Assembly (NCBI RefSeq): GCF_002287135.1
Contig: NZ_NESU01000008.1
Location: forward strand, 1-64,000
Origin: Helicobacter sp. TUL
GTDB taxonomy: Bacteria > Campylobacterota > Campylobacteria > Campylobacterales > Helicobacteraceae
DNA length: 64,000 nt
Direction of reading: 5' to 3'
The notes under the pieces were generated by a model. That model saw only the letters and a program-made list of their open reading frames with translations, was not told where the DNA came from and searched no databases. Each line of letters opens with the position of its first letter. Position 1 is the stretch's first letter. Made by a program: the position numbers and the translations under genes. Shown here one piece after another: positions 45,760 through 54,378 of the stretch.

Positions 45760-46512
45760 TTACTCCTTATAAACATTAAGTGCTGCTGGAGCTTGAGTGG
45801 TGGGCATAATCTCGATTGTATTGACATTGACATGACTAGGCAATGTCGCCACCCAAAATATCGCTTCAGCAATATCTTCTGGCAAAAGTGGCTTAGTGCC
45901 TGCATATACAGCATTTGCAAGATTCTCATCACCCTTAAAACGCACAAGCGAAAATTCACTCCCACCCGATAAACCCGGCTCGATATTGCTCACGCGGATA
46001 TGTTTGTCATACAAATCCGCGCGTAAATTAAGGGAAAATTGTCGCACAAAGGCTTTGGTAGCACCATAGACATTGCCTCCGGGATATGGGTATCGCCCTG
46101 CAATAGAGCCTATGTTGATGATATGCCCTTTTTTGCGCGTTACCATTTGGGGCAATACCAAACGCGTTAATCGCACAAGCGCAAGGACATTTGTTGCAAT
46201 CATTTCTTCCCAATCTGTGATATTTGCTTTATCCGCACTTTGTAGCCCTAGCGCAAGTCCGGCGTTATTGACAAGCACATCAATATCTTGAAAATCCTTT
46301 GGGAGATTGTGCAAGGCAGATTCTATGTGTGCGATATCACGCACATCACAGGCGATAATCTGTGCATTTTTCTCACCACCTAATGCTTCTTGCAAAGCCT
46401 TAAGCTTTTGGATTCTGCGCGCTAGTAAGATGACTTTATGCCCATTTTGGACAAACTTTTTTGCACTTGCTTCCCCAAACCCTACTGAAGCCCCTGTAAT
46501 AAATACTACCAT
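45760..46512 (-). CDS. Short-chain dehydrogenase/reductase
   Basis: 250 aa from the ATG at 46512, which has GGGAG upstream and leads directly into the Rossmann motif [13 protein letters not shown]. Further SDR motifs: CDVRD, NNAGLAL, the catalytic Ser in NIGSIAG, and YGATKAF (YxxxK). The class resembles YdfG-type 3-hydroxy acid dehydrogenases acting on serine or 3-hydroxypropionate-like substrates. Divergent from sodB across a palindromic site. Confidence 0.92.
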   Translation of the reverse strand: MVVFITGASVGFGEASAKKFVQNGHKVILLARRIQKLKALQEALGGEKNAQIIACDVRDIAHIESALHNLPKDFQDIDVLVNNAGLALGLQSADKANITDWEEMIATNVLALVRLTRLVLPQMVTRKKGHIINIGSIAGRYPYPGGNVYGATKAFVRQFSLNLRADLYDKHIRVSNIEPGLSGGSEFSLVRFKGDENLANAVYAGTKPLLPEDIAEAIFWVATLPSHVNVNTIEIMPTTQAPAALNVYKE

Positions 46513-46580
46513 TGCTAAACTCCCTATAAGAATTGCATATGAAATTTTAGCATAGATTGTAGCACTTACATTAAAGGAAA

Positions 46581-46602
46581 TGTAACCTTTTAATGTTACA
46601 AT
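46581..46602 (+). promoter_or_regulatory. Palindromic operator overlapping the sodB -10
   Basis: TGTAAC-N8-GTTACA at 46581-46600. The right arm is part of an extended -10, TG-T-TACAAT (46595-46602). A dimeric regulator bound here would block the promoter. The sequence is not a Fur box I recognise. It also lies in the 5' region of the divergent SDR gene. Confidence 0.5.
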
Positions 46603-46643
46603 GTCCAAGCTTTTTAAGCAACAATTATAAGCAAGGAGAAAAT

Positions 46644-47282
46644 ATGTTTACTTTACGCACATTACCTTATAGCGACAAAGATTTCGGAGATTTTTTGAGT
46701 CCAGAGGCGTTTAGCTATCATTATGGCAAACATCATCAAACTTATGTAAATAACCTTAACAATCTTATCGCTAACACAGAGTTTGCCTCTAAAGGTTTGG
46801 TAGATATTATTTTAGGTTCAAATGGTGGTGTATTTAACAACGCAGCACAAGTATATAATCACGATTTTTATTGGGATTGTATAGCGCCAAAAGGTGGCAA
46901 TGCAAGTGCTGAATTAAAAGCAGCAATTGATGCAGAGTTTGGATCACTTGATGGATTCAAAGAAAAATTTATTGCTTCTAGCACAACGCTTTTTGGTTCT
47001 GGTTGGAATTGGCTTGTGTATAACACAGCAAACAAAAAACTTGAGATTGTGCAAACAAGCAACGCTCAAACTCCAATCACAGAATCTAAAATCCCTCTAC
47101 TTGTAGTTGATGTGTGGGAACACGCTTACTACATTGATCACAGAAATGCACGCCCTGCATATTTGGAGAAATTCTGGAATCACATTAATTGGGAATTTGT
47201 ATCTAAGGCATATGAGTGGGCAACTAAAGAGGGCATAAGCTCTGTGTCATTTTATGCAAATGAGTTACACCCTGTAAAATAA
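46644..47282 (+). CDS. sodB: Iron superoxide dismutase
   Basis: 212 aa from the ATG at 46644, which has AAGGAG upstream; 17 earlier in-frame codons cover the promoter. Metal ligands are visible: His in FSYHYGKHHQTYVNN, then the DVWEHAYYID block and HRNARPAYLEKFW. The residues around the active site are of the iron type. Cytoplasmic defence against superoxide. The endonuclease gene starts 2 bp after its stop. Confidence 0.95.
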   Translation: MFTLRTLPYSDKDFGDFLSPEAFSYHYGKHHQTYVNNLNNLIANTEFASKGLVDIILGSNGGVFNNAAQVYNHDFYWDCIAPKGGNASAELKAAIDAEFGSLDGFKEKFIASSTTLFGSGWNWLVYNTANKKLEIVQTSNAQTPITESKIPLLVVDVWEHAYYIDHRNARPAYLEKFWNHINWEFVSKAYEWATKEGISSVSFYANELHPVK

Positions 47283-47284
47283 GT

Positions 47285-47986
47285 ATGCGGCATTGCATAG
47301 CCCATACTCTAGCGGTGATTGCCCTTTGGGCATCGCCTTTAGTCGCTAAACCTACATTTTCTGACGCCAAAAGAGAATTAAAATACCTCTATTTTTTCTT
47401 AGATTCTTCATTTCAAAAAGATTTTTATTGTCATATCCCTTTTAGTGTGCGCTTAAAAAATGGAAAACCACATTTACAACCAAAACCCTCTGGTATCAAA
47501 GACGCCAAGGCGATAGAATGGGAACACATTATGCCTGCTCATACCTTTGGCAAACATCTTGCGTGTTGGGCGCGTGGTGGTCGCAAGAATTGTCGCAGGG
47601 ATCCATTTTTTCAAAAAATGGAATCTGATGTGCAAAATATTGTCCCAACATTGGCAAAAATCAATCGTGATAGGGGCAATTACGCATATGCCAATGCACC
47701 AAAATCTTTGCGTTTTACACAATATGGATCGTGTCAAGTATATGTGGATACAAAAGCACAAAGATTCTATCCGGCGATGTATTCTAAAGGCTATATAGCG
47801 CGTAGTTATTTGTATATGGCAAAAATGTATAACATTCCGCTAGATTCTAAGACTTTGGCGCAAATGCAAGAATGGAATACAGCCTATCCTATGACAAAAC
47901 AAGAGCAATATTTACGCGCCCAACTTGATATGATTAACCAAAAGCTTATATTACAAGCACTCCCTTTTGGGCGTTTGTTGCGCTAA
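47285..47986 (+). CDS. Secreted endonuclease I family nuclease
   Basis: 233 aa with an N-terminal signal peptide (cleavage near VAKP, residue 22). The EndA/Vvn-type core is present: EWEHIMPAHTFGKH with the catalytic Glu-His pair, then DVQNIVPTLAKINRDRGNY. Such periplasmic or secreted enzymes degrade extracellular DNA; in some C. jejuni strains a prophage-encoded homologue (Dns) blocks natural transformation. Probably co-transcribed with sodB. Convergent with a small membrane protein gene 3 bp away. Confidence 0.9.
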   Translation: MRHCIAHTLAVIALWASPLVAKPTFSDAKRELKYLYFFLDSSFQKDFYCHIPFSVRLKNGKPHLQPKPSGIKDAKAIEWEHIMPAHTFGKHLACWARGGRKNCRRDPFFQKMESDVQNIVPTLAKINRDRGNYAYANAPKSLRFTQYGSCQVYVDTKAQRFYPAMYSKGYIARSYLYMAKMYNIPLDSKTLAQMQEWNTAYPMTKQEQYLRAQLDMINQKLILQALPFGRLLR

Positions 47987-47989
47987 GAT

Positions 47990-48205
47990 TCACACAAGCA
48001 TTGTTGCAATTTTTTCGACAACAAGAAACAAACTCATACTAAAGCCAAGAATATTGCCTACTATCATAATCCAAAAGCCTATATTATACACACCCGCATA
48101 CATAAGGCAAAAGATACTGATAGGAAAAAGCACGATACCAAGTCCGACAAATATATATCCTAGCACACACGCTGCCAAACCAAAATAAAAAAGCCAAAGC
48201 CTCAT
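47990..48205 (-). CDS. Small two-to-three-helix membrane protein
   Basis: 71 aa, almost entirely hydrophobic, with breaks at CLMYAG and NIGFW that suggest two or three membrane passes. It overlaps the TerC-family stop as ATGA, which supports real translation. I do not recognise the family. Confidence 0.65.
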   Translation of the reverse strand: MRLWLFYFGLAACVLGYIFVGLGIVLFPISIFCLMYAGVYNIGFWIMIVGNILGFSMSLFLVVEKIATMLV

Positions 48206-48981
48206 TTGTGTGAATCTCGCATTGTGGGATTTATAGAGGTTGTATCATTCGTGCGCAAGGACTTTTTATTATGTTTTTTGCTAAGCCAAAGGTTTATACA
48301 TTCTACACCAAGAGAAAAAGCAATGGCAAAATACAAATACCCCTTTGGTATATGAAAATGCAATCCATCAGCCACAAGCGCCACGCCAATGAGAATTAAA
48401 AACGCTAAAGCAAGAATTTTTATGGTGGGGTTTTGTTCTACAAATTCTGAAATGCTTTTGGAGGCTAACATCATCACGCCCACCGCTATGATAATTGCAA
48501 GCACCATTACTGGAAGATTTTCTGCCATACCCACTGCCGTAATCACAGAATCTAGAGAAAACACAATATCAAGCAAGGCAATTTGTATAAGCACTAAGCC
48601 AAAGGCATTTGTGTATGTGATATTTTGAGTTTGTTCATCGCCTTGTGCCATTTGGTGAATCTCGATAGTGGCTTTGTAGATGAGAAAAAGCCCACCCAAA
48701 AATAGCACCAAATCACGCCCCGAAATAGCAAACTCTCCGATACTAAAAAGTGGCGCAGTGAGTTTAGAGAGGACAAAAATAAGGCTAAGTAATGCTATGC
48801 GTGTAATCATCGCAAGAGCCAAGCCCAAGATACGCGCTTTTTGTCGCAAATGTTCTGGAAGTTTTGAGACAAGCACCGCAATAAAAATGATATTATCAAT
48901 GCCTAAAACAATCTCCATAATACTTAATGTAAGCAATGCCATCCACGCGCTAGGATCAAAAATCCAAGCAAAAATCTCCAT
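48202..48981 (-). CDS. TerC family integral membrane protein
   Basis: 259 aa with about seven membrane helices. TerC motifs with acidic residues in membrane segments: ALLTLSIMEIVLGIDNIIF and later LLDIVFSLDSVITAVGM. Relatives export manganese or other metals or confer tellurite resistance. The last 35 residues are basic and polar. Directly follows corA without a gap, so a metal-ion pair is likely. Confidence 0.88.
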   Translation of the reverse strand: MEIFAWIFDPSAWMALLTLSIMEIVLGIDNIIFIAVLVSKLPEHLRQKARILGLALAMITRIALLSLIFVLSKLTAPLFSIGEFAISGRDLVLFLGGLFLIYKATIEIHQMAQGDEQTQNITYTNAFGLVLIQIALLDIVFSLDSVITAVGMAENLPVMVLAIIIAVGVMMLASKSISEFVEQNPTIKILALAFLILIGVALVADGLHFHIPKGYLYFAIAFSLGVECINLWLSKKHNKKSLRTNDTTSINPTMRDSHK

Positions 48982-49926
48982 TTATAACCACCCTTTTTTC
49001 TTAAAATACACAATAGGAAAGATTGTTGAGAGAATCATAATGACAAGCACCACAGGATAGGCATATTCTAAGTGTGTCTCTGGCATATGATCGAAGTTCA
49101 TGCCATAAATCGTGCCAATGAGTGTGGGAGGCATCATAGCCACGGTTACCACGGTAAAGAGTTTGATAGTTTTGTTTTGTTCAATATTAATTTGGTTGGT
49201 AAGAATGGTTTGGATATTATCAAGTGCGTGCATATTGACGGTGTTAAATTCCACAAGAGAGTTAAGGTCTTTTAGCACAATGGTTAGGTTTTGCTTGATT
49301 TCTGAATCTGGCTTGTTGCTTCTAAGCATTGCAGTAATTGCGCGGCGTTTATCAAAGAGTGAATCTCGCACACTCATATTGAGTTCTTGGAGATTAGAGA
49401 GGGCTTCTAGCATTTGTTTATAATCTATAAGTTCCTCATTAAAGACATTTTTACGCAAGATTCTTGTTTCTTTGGCTACAGATTCTAATAAGTCCGCGTC
49501 CTTTTCCACGCGCGCTTCAAACATCTTGCTCACCAAATCAAATCCATCTTCAAAAATTTTGGGACTAGCAAGCACAATTTGTTGAATCTCCTCAAAAACC
49601 TTAAGTTCGCTATATCGAATGGTAAAAAGAATATTTTTATGCAAGATAAAGGTAATGGTTTCATTGACGAGATTTTGTTGTGTGCGCACCAAAAAGTAAG
49701 TATTAATCGTAATAGATCCGCTATCCTCCCAATATCGTGCGGATTGCTCGATCTCCTCGCGCTCTTCTTTGGTTGGAATATCAAGATGATAAGTGTTGGC
49801 AATATAATCCACTTCAACACTTGTAGGCTCAAATAAGTCAATCCACAGAATCTGCTCGGAAATATGTTTGGTTGTATCAAGTTCTTGGCGCACAACAAGC
49901 CCATTTCGTTTCAAAAATACATTCAT
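48982..49926 (-). CDS. corA: CorA-type magnesium transporter
   Basis: 314 aa from the ATG at 49926, with AAGGAGG 5 bp upstream. A large acidic/helical cytoplasmic N-terminal funnel (residues 1-250) is followed by two C-terminal helices with the GMN motif ([10 protein letters not shown]) between them. Homopentameric Mg2+ channel; in H. pylori CorA is essential without added magnesium. The basic final KKKGW is typical. Confidence 0.95.
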   Translation of the reverse strand: MNVFLKRNGLVVRQELDTTKHISEQILWIDLFEPTSVEVDYIANTYHLDIPTKEEREEIEQSARYWEDSGSITINTYFLVRTQQNLVNETITFILHKNILFTIRYSELKVFEEIQQIVLASPKIFEDGFDLVSKMFEARVEKDADLLESVAKETRILRKNVFNEELIDYKQMLEALSNLQELNMSVRDSLFDKRRAITAMLRSNKPDSEIKQNLTIVLKDLNSLVEFNTVNMHALDNIQTILTNQINIEQNKTIKLFTVVTVAMMPPTLIGTIYGMNFDHMPETHLEYAYPVVLVIMILSTIFPIVYFKKKGWL

Positions 49927-50010
49927 GCTACCTCCTTGCATACATCACGATATATTATTCTTGGTATTGTAGCAAATAAAATATGTGTTTGTGCTTATTA
50001 CTTTAGGCGC

Positions 50011-50754
50011 TTAGGCTTTGTTATAGGGTTTTAGGTGATAGTGTGGCAAGTGTAATGCACTCTTACTCATCACGCTTCCGCTACGCACTAGCTTATCTTT
50101 GTGCGTGCAATCATAGACCAAAAATCCACACGCAAGGGCATTTTTCCGTATGCTAGAGCTTTGGGAATAGGTAGTGAGTATGCCATTTGGGCGCAAGATT
50201 CTATATAATTGCGCAAAAAATTCTTTGCTCCAAAGTGCAGGATTTTTGCTAGGGCTAAAGGCATCTTGATAAATCACATCAATACTATGTGTTGTTATAG
50301 TGTGTATGTATTCACACGCATCGATAATGCGCACTTCTATATATGTGTTTGTGTCTTGGTATGTGTCTGTGTTTGTGAGTGCTGTAAGGATTTTTTGGAT
50401 AGGTAGCACATCAAATTCCTTTGGATAAGGGAAGTTTTTGAGATTGTGTATGAGTGTATGATCAATCTCTGGAGAATATATCACTAAGCGTGTAGGTAGA
50501 GCGTGTATTTGTCGATAATAAAGGCTTGTAAGGGTATTGTAGCCAAGTCCAAAGCAAATATCTAAAATTGTTATTTCTTGTAGATCCTCACACGCACTAA
50601 AAGCTGGTATGATGTGCTTATATAGGCTTTCTTGCAAGGCGCCATCTTTAAGACTATGATAGCATTCATCAAATGCCTCATTATATGCGCTAAAGCTCCC
50701 ATCAGCGCTTGATTTTAGCATAAGATTTGAGGGGGTTTGGAAGTTAGGATTCAT
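50011..50754 (-). CDS. MnmD-type tRNA methyltransferase (MnmC N-domain)
   Basis: 247 aa from the ATG at 50754; a GTG at 50766 is an alternative. SAM-binding block ILDICFGLGYNTLTSLYYR near residue 82, and a catalytic-region DVIYQDAFSPSKNPALWS near 170, as in MnmC1/DUF752. It lacks the FAD domain of enterobacterial MnmC. It would methylate the nm5U34 wobble intermediate to mnm5U. Its start is overlapped by the truncated MORN paralogue. Confidence 0.85.
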   Translation of the reverse strand: MNPNFQTPSNLMLKSSADGSFSAYNEAFDECYHSLKDGALQESLYKHIIPAFSACEDLQEITILDICFGLGYNTLTSLYYRQIHALPTRLVIYSPEIDHTLIHNLKNFPYPKEFDVLPIQKILTALTNTDTYQDTNTYIEVRIIDACEYIHTITTHSIDVIYQDAFSPSKNPALWSKEFFAQLYRILRPNGILTTYSQSSSIRKNALACGFLVYDCTHKDKLVRSGSVMSKSALHLPHYHLKPYNKA

Positions 50755-50932
50755 ATAGAATCCCACGCATTAAATTCCCGTTTTCATAATATATTTTTTC
50801 CACACACCCACTTATTTTATCTTGCTCGCTTTTGCACTCTTGTAACTCTCGCGTTTGTGTAAATACAAAATAATACACAACACAAAGCACTATAACCACA
50901 CAACCTATACTATATAAAAGAATCTTTTTCAT
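50744..50932 (-). pseudogene. Truncated MORN-repeat paralogue
   Basis: 62 aa from the ATG at 50932, which has AAGGAG. Residues 1-47 match the neighbouring full-length repeat protein closely (same N-terminal membrane anchor, then TQTRELQECKSE and KISGCVEK). It has one repeat unit (YYENGNL) and then ends MRGILYES, overlapping the mnmD start region by 11 bp or more. It is either a remnant left after loss of the other repeats or a minimal membrane peptide; intact translation signals allow expression. Confidence 0.7.
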
Positions 50933-51064
50933 ACAAACTCCTTGATTATTTTTTGCAAGTTTTGGAGATTTGCTTCCCAATGTTCCAATATCCTAATCCT
51001 TGTATATTTGGAATCTCTTTGCCATCACCACATACACCAGAGACTGCGCTACCATTGTCATAGG
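50775..51064 (-). repeat. Direct repeat, copy B (tail + spacer + N-terminal region)
   Basis: Holds the C-terminal tail of the full MORN gene, the spacer with AAGGAG, and the 5' part of the truncated gene. Closely matches 51655-51950, about 885 bp away, including the spacer; several point differences are scattered and one codon differs in the tail. Confidence 0.85.
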
Positions 51065-51815
51065 TTACTTGTGCTTGTAAGTTTCCATTTTCATAATACC
51101 TTTCTTCCACACCATGTCGCTTATCATTTTCATATGGAATCTCATATTTTAGTTTCCCATTTTCATAATATGCTTTTGCAACACCATGTTTCTTGCCATT
51201 GTCAAATGGAATCTCATATTCTAAATTCCCATTTTCATAATACCACTTTTCTGCGCCATGTGGCTCACCATTTTCAAATGGAATCTCATATTTTATATTT
51301 CTATTTTCATAATATCCCTTTGCAGTACCATGTGATATATTGCTTTCAAATGGAATCTCATATTTTAGATTTCTATTTTCATAATATCCTTTTTCCACGC
51401 CATGTTTTTTATCATTTTCGTATGGAATCTCACGCTCTAAATTCCCATTTCCATCATACCACTTTTCCACGCCATGTTGCTTATCATTTTCATATGGAGT
51501 CTCATACTTTAGATTCCCATTCTTATAATATTCTTTTTCTACACCATGTTGCATATCGTTTTTATATGGTATCTCATACATTAGATTCCCATTTCCATAA
51601 TATTCTTTTGCAACACCATGTCGCTCACCATTTTTATACGGAAATTCAGATTCTAGATTTCCATTTTCATCATATTCTTTTTCCACACACCCACTTATTT
51701 TATCTCGCTCACTTTTGCACTCTTGTAACTCTCGCGTTTGTGTAAATGCAAAATAACACACAACACAAAGTGCTATAACCACACAACCCACAGCATATAA
51801 AAGAATCTTTTTCAT
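50946..51815 (-). CDS. Membrane-anchored MORN-variant (YwqK-type) repeat protein
   Basis: 289 aa from the ATG at 51815 (AAGGAG upstream). N-terminal anchor (residues 4-24), a short linker with two cysteines, then eight 24-residue units plus a partial ninth. The consensus is YYENGNLKYEIPYENDKxHGVEK. The C-terminal tail contains SAVSGVCGDG. Such repeats form beta-hairpin ladders on the cell surface or in the periplasm. Databases often label them YwqK antitoxins, but nothing here shows a toxin. The repeat's regularity leaves long open frames in other frames too. Confidence 0.85.
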   Translation of the reverse strand: MKKILLYAVGCVVIALCVVCYFAFTQTRELQECKSERDKISGCVEKEYDENGNLESEFPYKNGERHGVAKEYYGNGNLMYEIPYKNDMQHGVEKEYYKNGNLKYETPYENDKQHGVEKWYDGNGNLEREIPYENDKKHGVEKGYYENRNLKYEIPFESNISHGTAKGYYENRNIKYEIPFENGEPHGAEKWYYENGNLEYEIPFDNGKKHGVAKAYYENGKLKYEIPYENDKRHGVEERYYENGNLQAQVTYDNGSAVSGVCGDGKEIPNIQGLGYWNIGKQISKTCKK

Positions 51816-51950
51816 ACAAACTCCTTGATCACTCTTTGCAACTTTTGGAGATTTGCTCCCCAATGTCTTCCCATTCTTCTAGCCCCTGTATATTTGGAAT
51901 CTTTTTTCCATCACCACACACACCAGAGACTGCGCTACCATTTTCATATG
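51655..51950 (-). repeat. Direct repeat, copy A (kinase tail + spacer + N-terminal region)
   Basis: Counterpart of 50775-51064. Here the tail portion is fused in frame to the histidine kinase. The pair forms a ready substrate for deletion or duplication of the whole MORN gene. Confidence 0.85.
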
Positions 51951-53160
51951 GATCCCTTGTGTGCCAAGTCAGCACAAACGCACTTCCTATGCGCGTGTCA
52001 CCCTCTGTGATACTCTCCACATGAATCTGGATATTATATTCTTTGCATATTTCACGCACAAGGCTTAATCCTATGCCAAATCCTCCAACGCTTCTATCAA
52101 ATCGTGCAAAGCGATCAAAAATCATTGCTTGGTGTTTGGAATCTATCCCACTGCCACTATCTTTAATTACAAAGCGATTATTATGGAGCGTGATGTGAAT
52201 CTCTCCATTATGTTTGTTGTATTTAATCGCATTACTTATGAGATTGTCAAAAAGTGTGATGATTTTTTCGCGATTTGCTTGAAAAGATACTGGTGTGATA
52301 TCGCTTTGGAGTTTGAGATTTTTTTGTGTAAAAAATGGCGTGAAAAATTCTATGCGTTCTTGCAAAAGGATATCTAAGCGCAGTCTTTCTGTGTGTTGTG
52401 GCAGACTATGTGGAAAATTATATGCTACAAGCGAGCGGTAAATATGCTCTAATTGCAGCGAGGCAAGTTTTATGCGTGTGATTTTTTTGGCATCATCTGG
52501 GTTATAATGCTTATTATGTAGCATTTCTATGCTCATAAGAATAATGCTAATTGGTGTGTTAATCTCGTGCGTTGTGTCTTTGATAAAAGTATCAAGCCGT
52601 TGTATGTGGTCATTAATGGGCTTGAGAAATAATCGCACCAAAATATACGCCACAATGCCCATAGCCACAAGGATTGCTGCAAAATACACGCCAAGCTTGA
52701 TGTTGTTTTTGATAACTAGTGAATCTACGCTATCATCTTGCAAAAAAATCCTCAATCGAACATGTGGGGGTTTTTGGTGACGATGCACAAAGGTTTGTGG
52801 ATCTATGATGACTTTATCTCCCACCTTATAAAATCCCTCTAAAAACTCTTCTTGTGTGGGATCGCGCACGAGATTAGAAAATATAGCATGCCCTTTTTTA
52901 TCAAAGATTCCAAAGGCAATATCTTGTTTAGATTCTCTAATTTCTGTAATGGCTGCATTGAGGGTATCTGGGGGATATTTTTTGAGAATCTCAAGGATTT
53001 CTAGGGATATTTCCCGTAAGGCGATGACTTGTTCATAATAAATATTGCGCGATTCTTTTTTATAAACAAAATAAAAAAGCCCACACAAAAGCACAAGCGT
53101 TGTGCCTAAATACAAAGATAGAATCTTAGCGATAGTGCGTTTTGTGGAGTTAGCGGACAT
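51829..53160 (-). CDS. Sensor histidine kinase with a captured MORN-protein tail
   Basis: 443 aa. Two membrane helices (residues about 12-32 and 152-175) flank a periplasmic sensor. H-box DTTHEINTPISIILMS near 195, N-box DNLISNAIKYN, G1 IKDSGSGID and G2 GGFGIGLSLV are intact. After the normal kinase end (FVLTWHTRD) about 40 extra residues, YENGSAVSGVCGDG onward, equal the C-terminal tail of the neighbouring MORN protein. The start overlaps the response-regulator gene by 11 bp. The tail probably came from a deletion that removed the kinase's own stop. Confidence 0.9.
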   Translation of the reverse strand: MSANSTKRTIAKILSLYLGTTLVLLCGLFYFVYKKESRNIYYEQVIALREISLEILEILKKYPPDTLNAAITEIRESKQDIAFGIFDKKGHAIFSNLVRDPTQEEFLEGFYKVGDKVIIDPQTFVHRHQKPPHVRLRIFLQDDSVDSLVIKNNIKLGVYFAAILVAMGIVAYILVRLFLKPINDHIQRLDTFIKDTTHEINTPISIILMSIEMLHNKHYNPDDAKKITRIKLASLQLEHIYRSLVAYNFPHSLPQHTERLRLDILLQERIEFFTPFFTQKNLKLQSDITPVSFQANREKIITLFDNLISNAIKYNKHNGEIHITLHNNRFVIKDSGSGIDSKHQAMIFDRFARFDRSVGGFGIGLSLVREICKEYNIQIHVESITEGDTRIGSAFVLTWHTRDPYENGSAVSGVCGDGKKIPNIQGLEEWEDIGEQISKSCKE

Positions 53161-53878
53161 AGCAATATCCCTTGTTGTGTTGATTTAAGATTTTATCTTT
53201 GCCAATAAGTTTGCGTAGGTTTTTGATATATGCGCGCAATGAAAGCTCACTTGGCTCTTGTCCCATATCCCAAAGCTCTTCAAAAATCCGATCTTGTGAG
53301 ATATAGGTATTTGGGTATTGCAAAAGGAGATTAAGCAAGGCGGTTTCTTTGTTGGTTATGGAGAGAATCTTGCCATCTTTATAGAGTGTTTTGGTGATGA
53401 TATCAAAGCTCACACCATTACCAAAATCCTCCATTTGTGTATTGCGATGCGCAAAAGATCGTTTTAGTAGTGTATGGATACGAAGTCTTAGCTCCACAAG
53501 TTCAAAGGGTTTGCGTAAAAAATCATCACAACCCACATCATAACCTATTTGCAAATCTTGCATGCTATTAAGGGAAGTGAGAAAAATACAAGGCGTATTT
53601 TTATTTGCTTGGCGTAAGGTTTTTAGCACTTCAAAACCCGGAAGTTCCTTGGAAGCACCCAAATCATCTCCTAGCGGCACCTTCACATCAAGCAGCCAAA
53701 TATCAAAACTCTTTTCGTATGCGAGGTTTAGCGCACTTGAGGCATCTTGACACCATTCTACGCTAAATCCCTCGCTTTCCAAAAATTCACACAAGATTTC
53801 AGCCAATACGCTATCATCTTCTAAAAGCAAGACCTTCGCACCAGTGGTGCTTTTTTTGGTGTTGTGTGTCAAAGACAT
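53150..53878 (-). CDS. OmpR-family response regulator
   Basis: 242 aa. Receiver domain with phosphoacceptor Asp in WLLDVKVPL near residue 59 and K in DFLRKPFEL. The C-terminal winged helix contains LSITNKETALLNLLLQYP and SLRAYIKNLRKLIG. There is an insertion LGDDLGASKELPG after the phosphoacceptor. Translationally coupled to the downstream kinase and 15 bp after the periplasmic protein gene, so a three-component unit. Confidence 0.93.
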   Translation of the reverse strand: MSLTHNTKKSTTGAKVLLLEDDSVLAEILCEFLESEGFSVEWCQDASSALNLAYEKSFDIWLLDVKVPLGDDLGASKELPGFEVLKTLRQANKNTPCIFLTSLNSMQDLQIGYDVGCDDFLRKPFELVELRLRIHTLLKRSFAHRNTQMEDFGNGVSFDIITKTLYKDGKILSITNKETALLNLLLQYPNTYISQDRIFEELWDMGQEPSELSLRAYIKNLRKLIGKDKILNQHNKGYCYVR

Positions 53879-53893
53879 AGCGCGATATAGGCG

Positions 53894-54301
53894 TTATTTT
53901 CTAGGTGGTTTTGGAGGTTTTGGCTTATCATCACGATCATCGTGTAATTCGTGTGGTTTTGGCGGATGAATAAGCTTGCATTCCTCTTTGTTTTTGCGAC
54001 AAAACTCTTCTACTGCCTTATGTGCTTCGTGTCTGTAATCACGAAATTCTTTGACTTTCATACCATCATAGACTTTTTGGGCTTGTTCGCGTATGCTTTC
54101 TTCAAACTCACGCGCCTCTTTGACACTCATATCTTCAATGCGTTTAGCAATCTCTAATCTATACTCTGGAACATCTTTGGGCTTTACTTTTCCAGCGAGA
54201 TTTATGAGATCTTTATTGCTTTTTTTTGCAAAATCCTCTCCCACGAGCAAACCGCTCACAAGAAAACTTCCTGCCAAACTTAGTGCTAGTATTTTTTTCA
54301 T
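53894..54301 (-). CDS. Small periplasmic protein, DUF1104/Spy-like
   Basis: 135 aa with a signal peptide (cleavage near LVGED, residue 21). The mature protein is helical and charged (KRIEDMSVKEAREFEESIR, then FRDYRHEAHKAVEEFC) and ends in a His/Pro/Lys-rich tail PPKPPRK. This resembles DUF1104 proteins and is reminiscent of the CpxP/Spy type, which sense or chaperone in the envelope. First gene of the operon with the regulator and kinase, so it may be a target or a signal modulator; that is inference. Confidence 0.7.
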   Translation of the reverse strand: MKKILALSLAGSFLVSGLLVGEDFAKKSNKDLINLAGKVKPKDVPEYRLEIAKRIEDMSVKEAREFEESIREQAQKVYDGMKVKEFRDYRHEAHKAVEEFCRKNKEECKLIHPPKPHELHDDRDDKPKPPKPPRK

Positions 54302-54378
54302 AAACTACTCCTTATGTAATGAGATACACCTAAAAGTGTAGAGGAATTGTAGGTATAAATTGTGGTTGTGTGTGAAAT

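Noticed and set aside
50942-51745. 267-codon plus-strand open frame with His/Phe-rich repeats opposite the MORN gene
   Set aside because: It is the antisense reading of the regular 72-bp repeat units. It has no ribosome site and an implausible composition; the minus-strand frame has anchor, start signals and a known repeat family.
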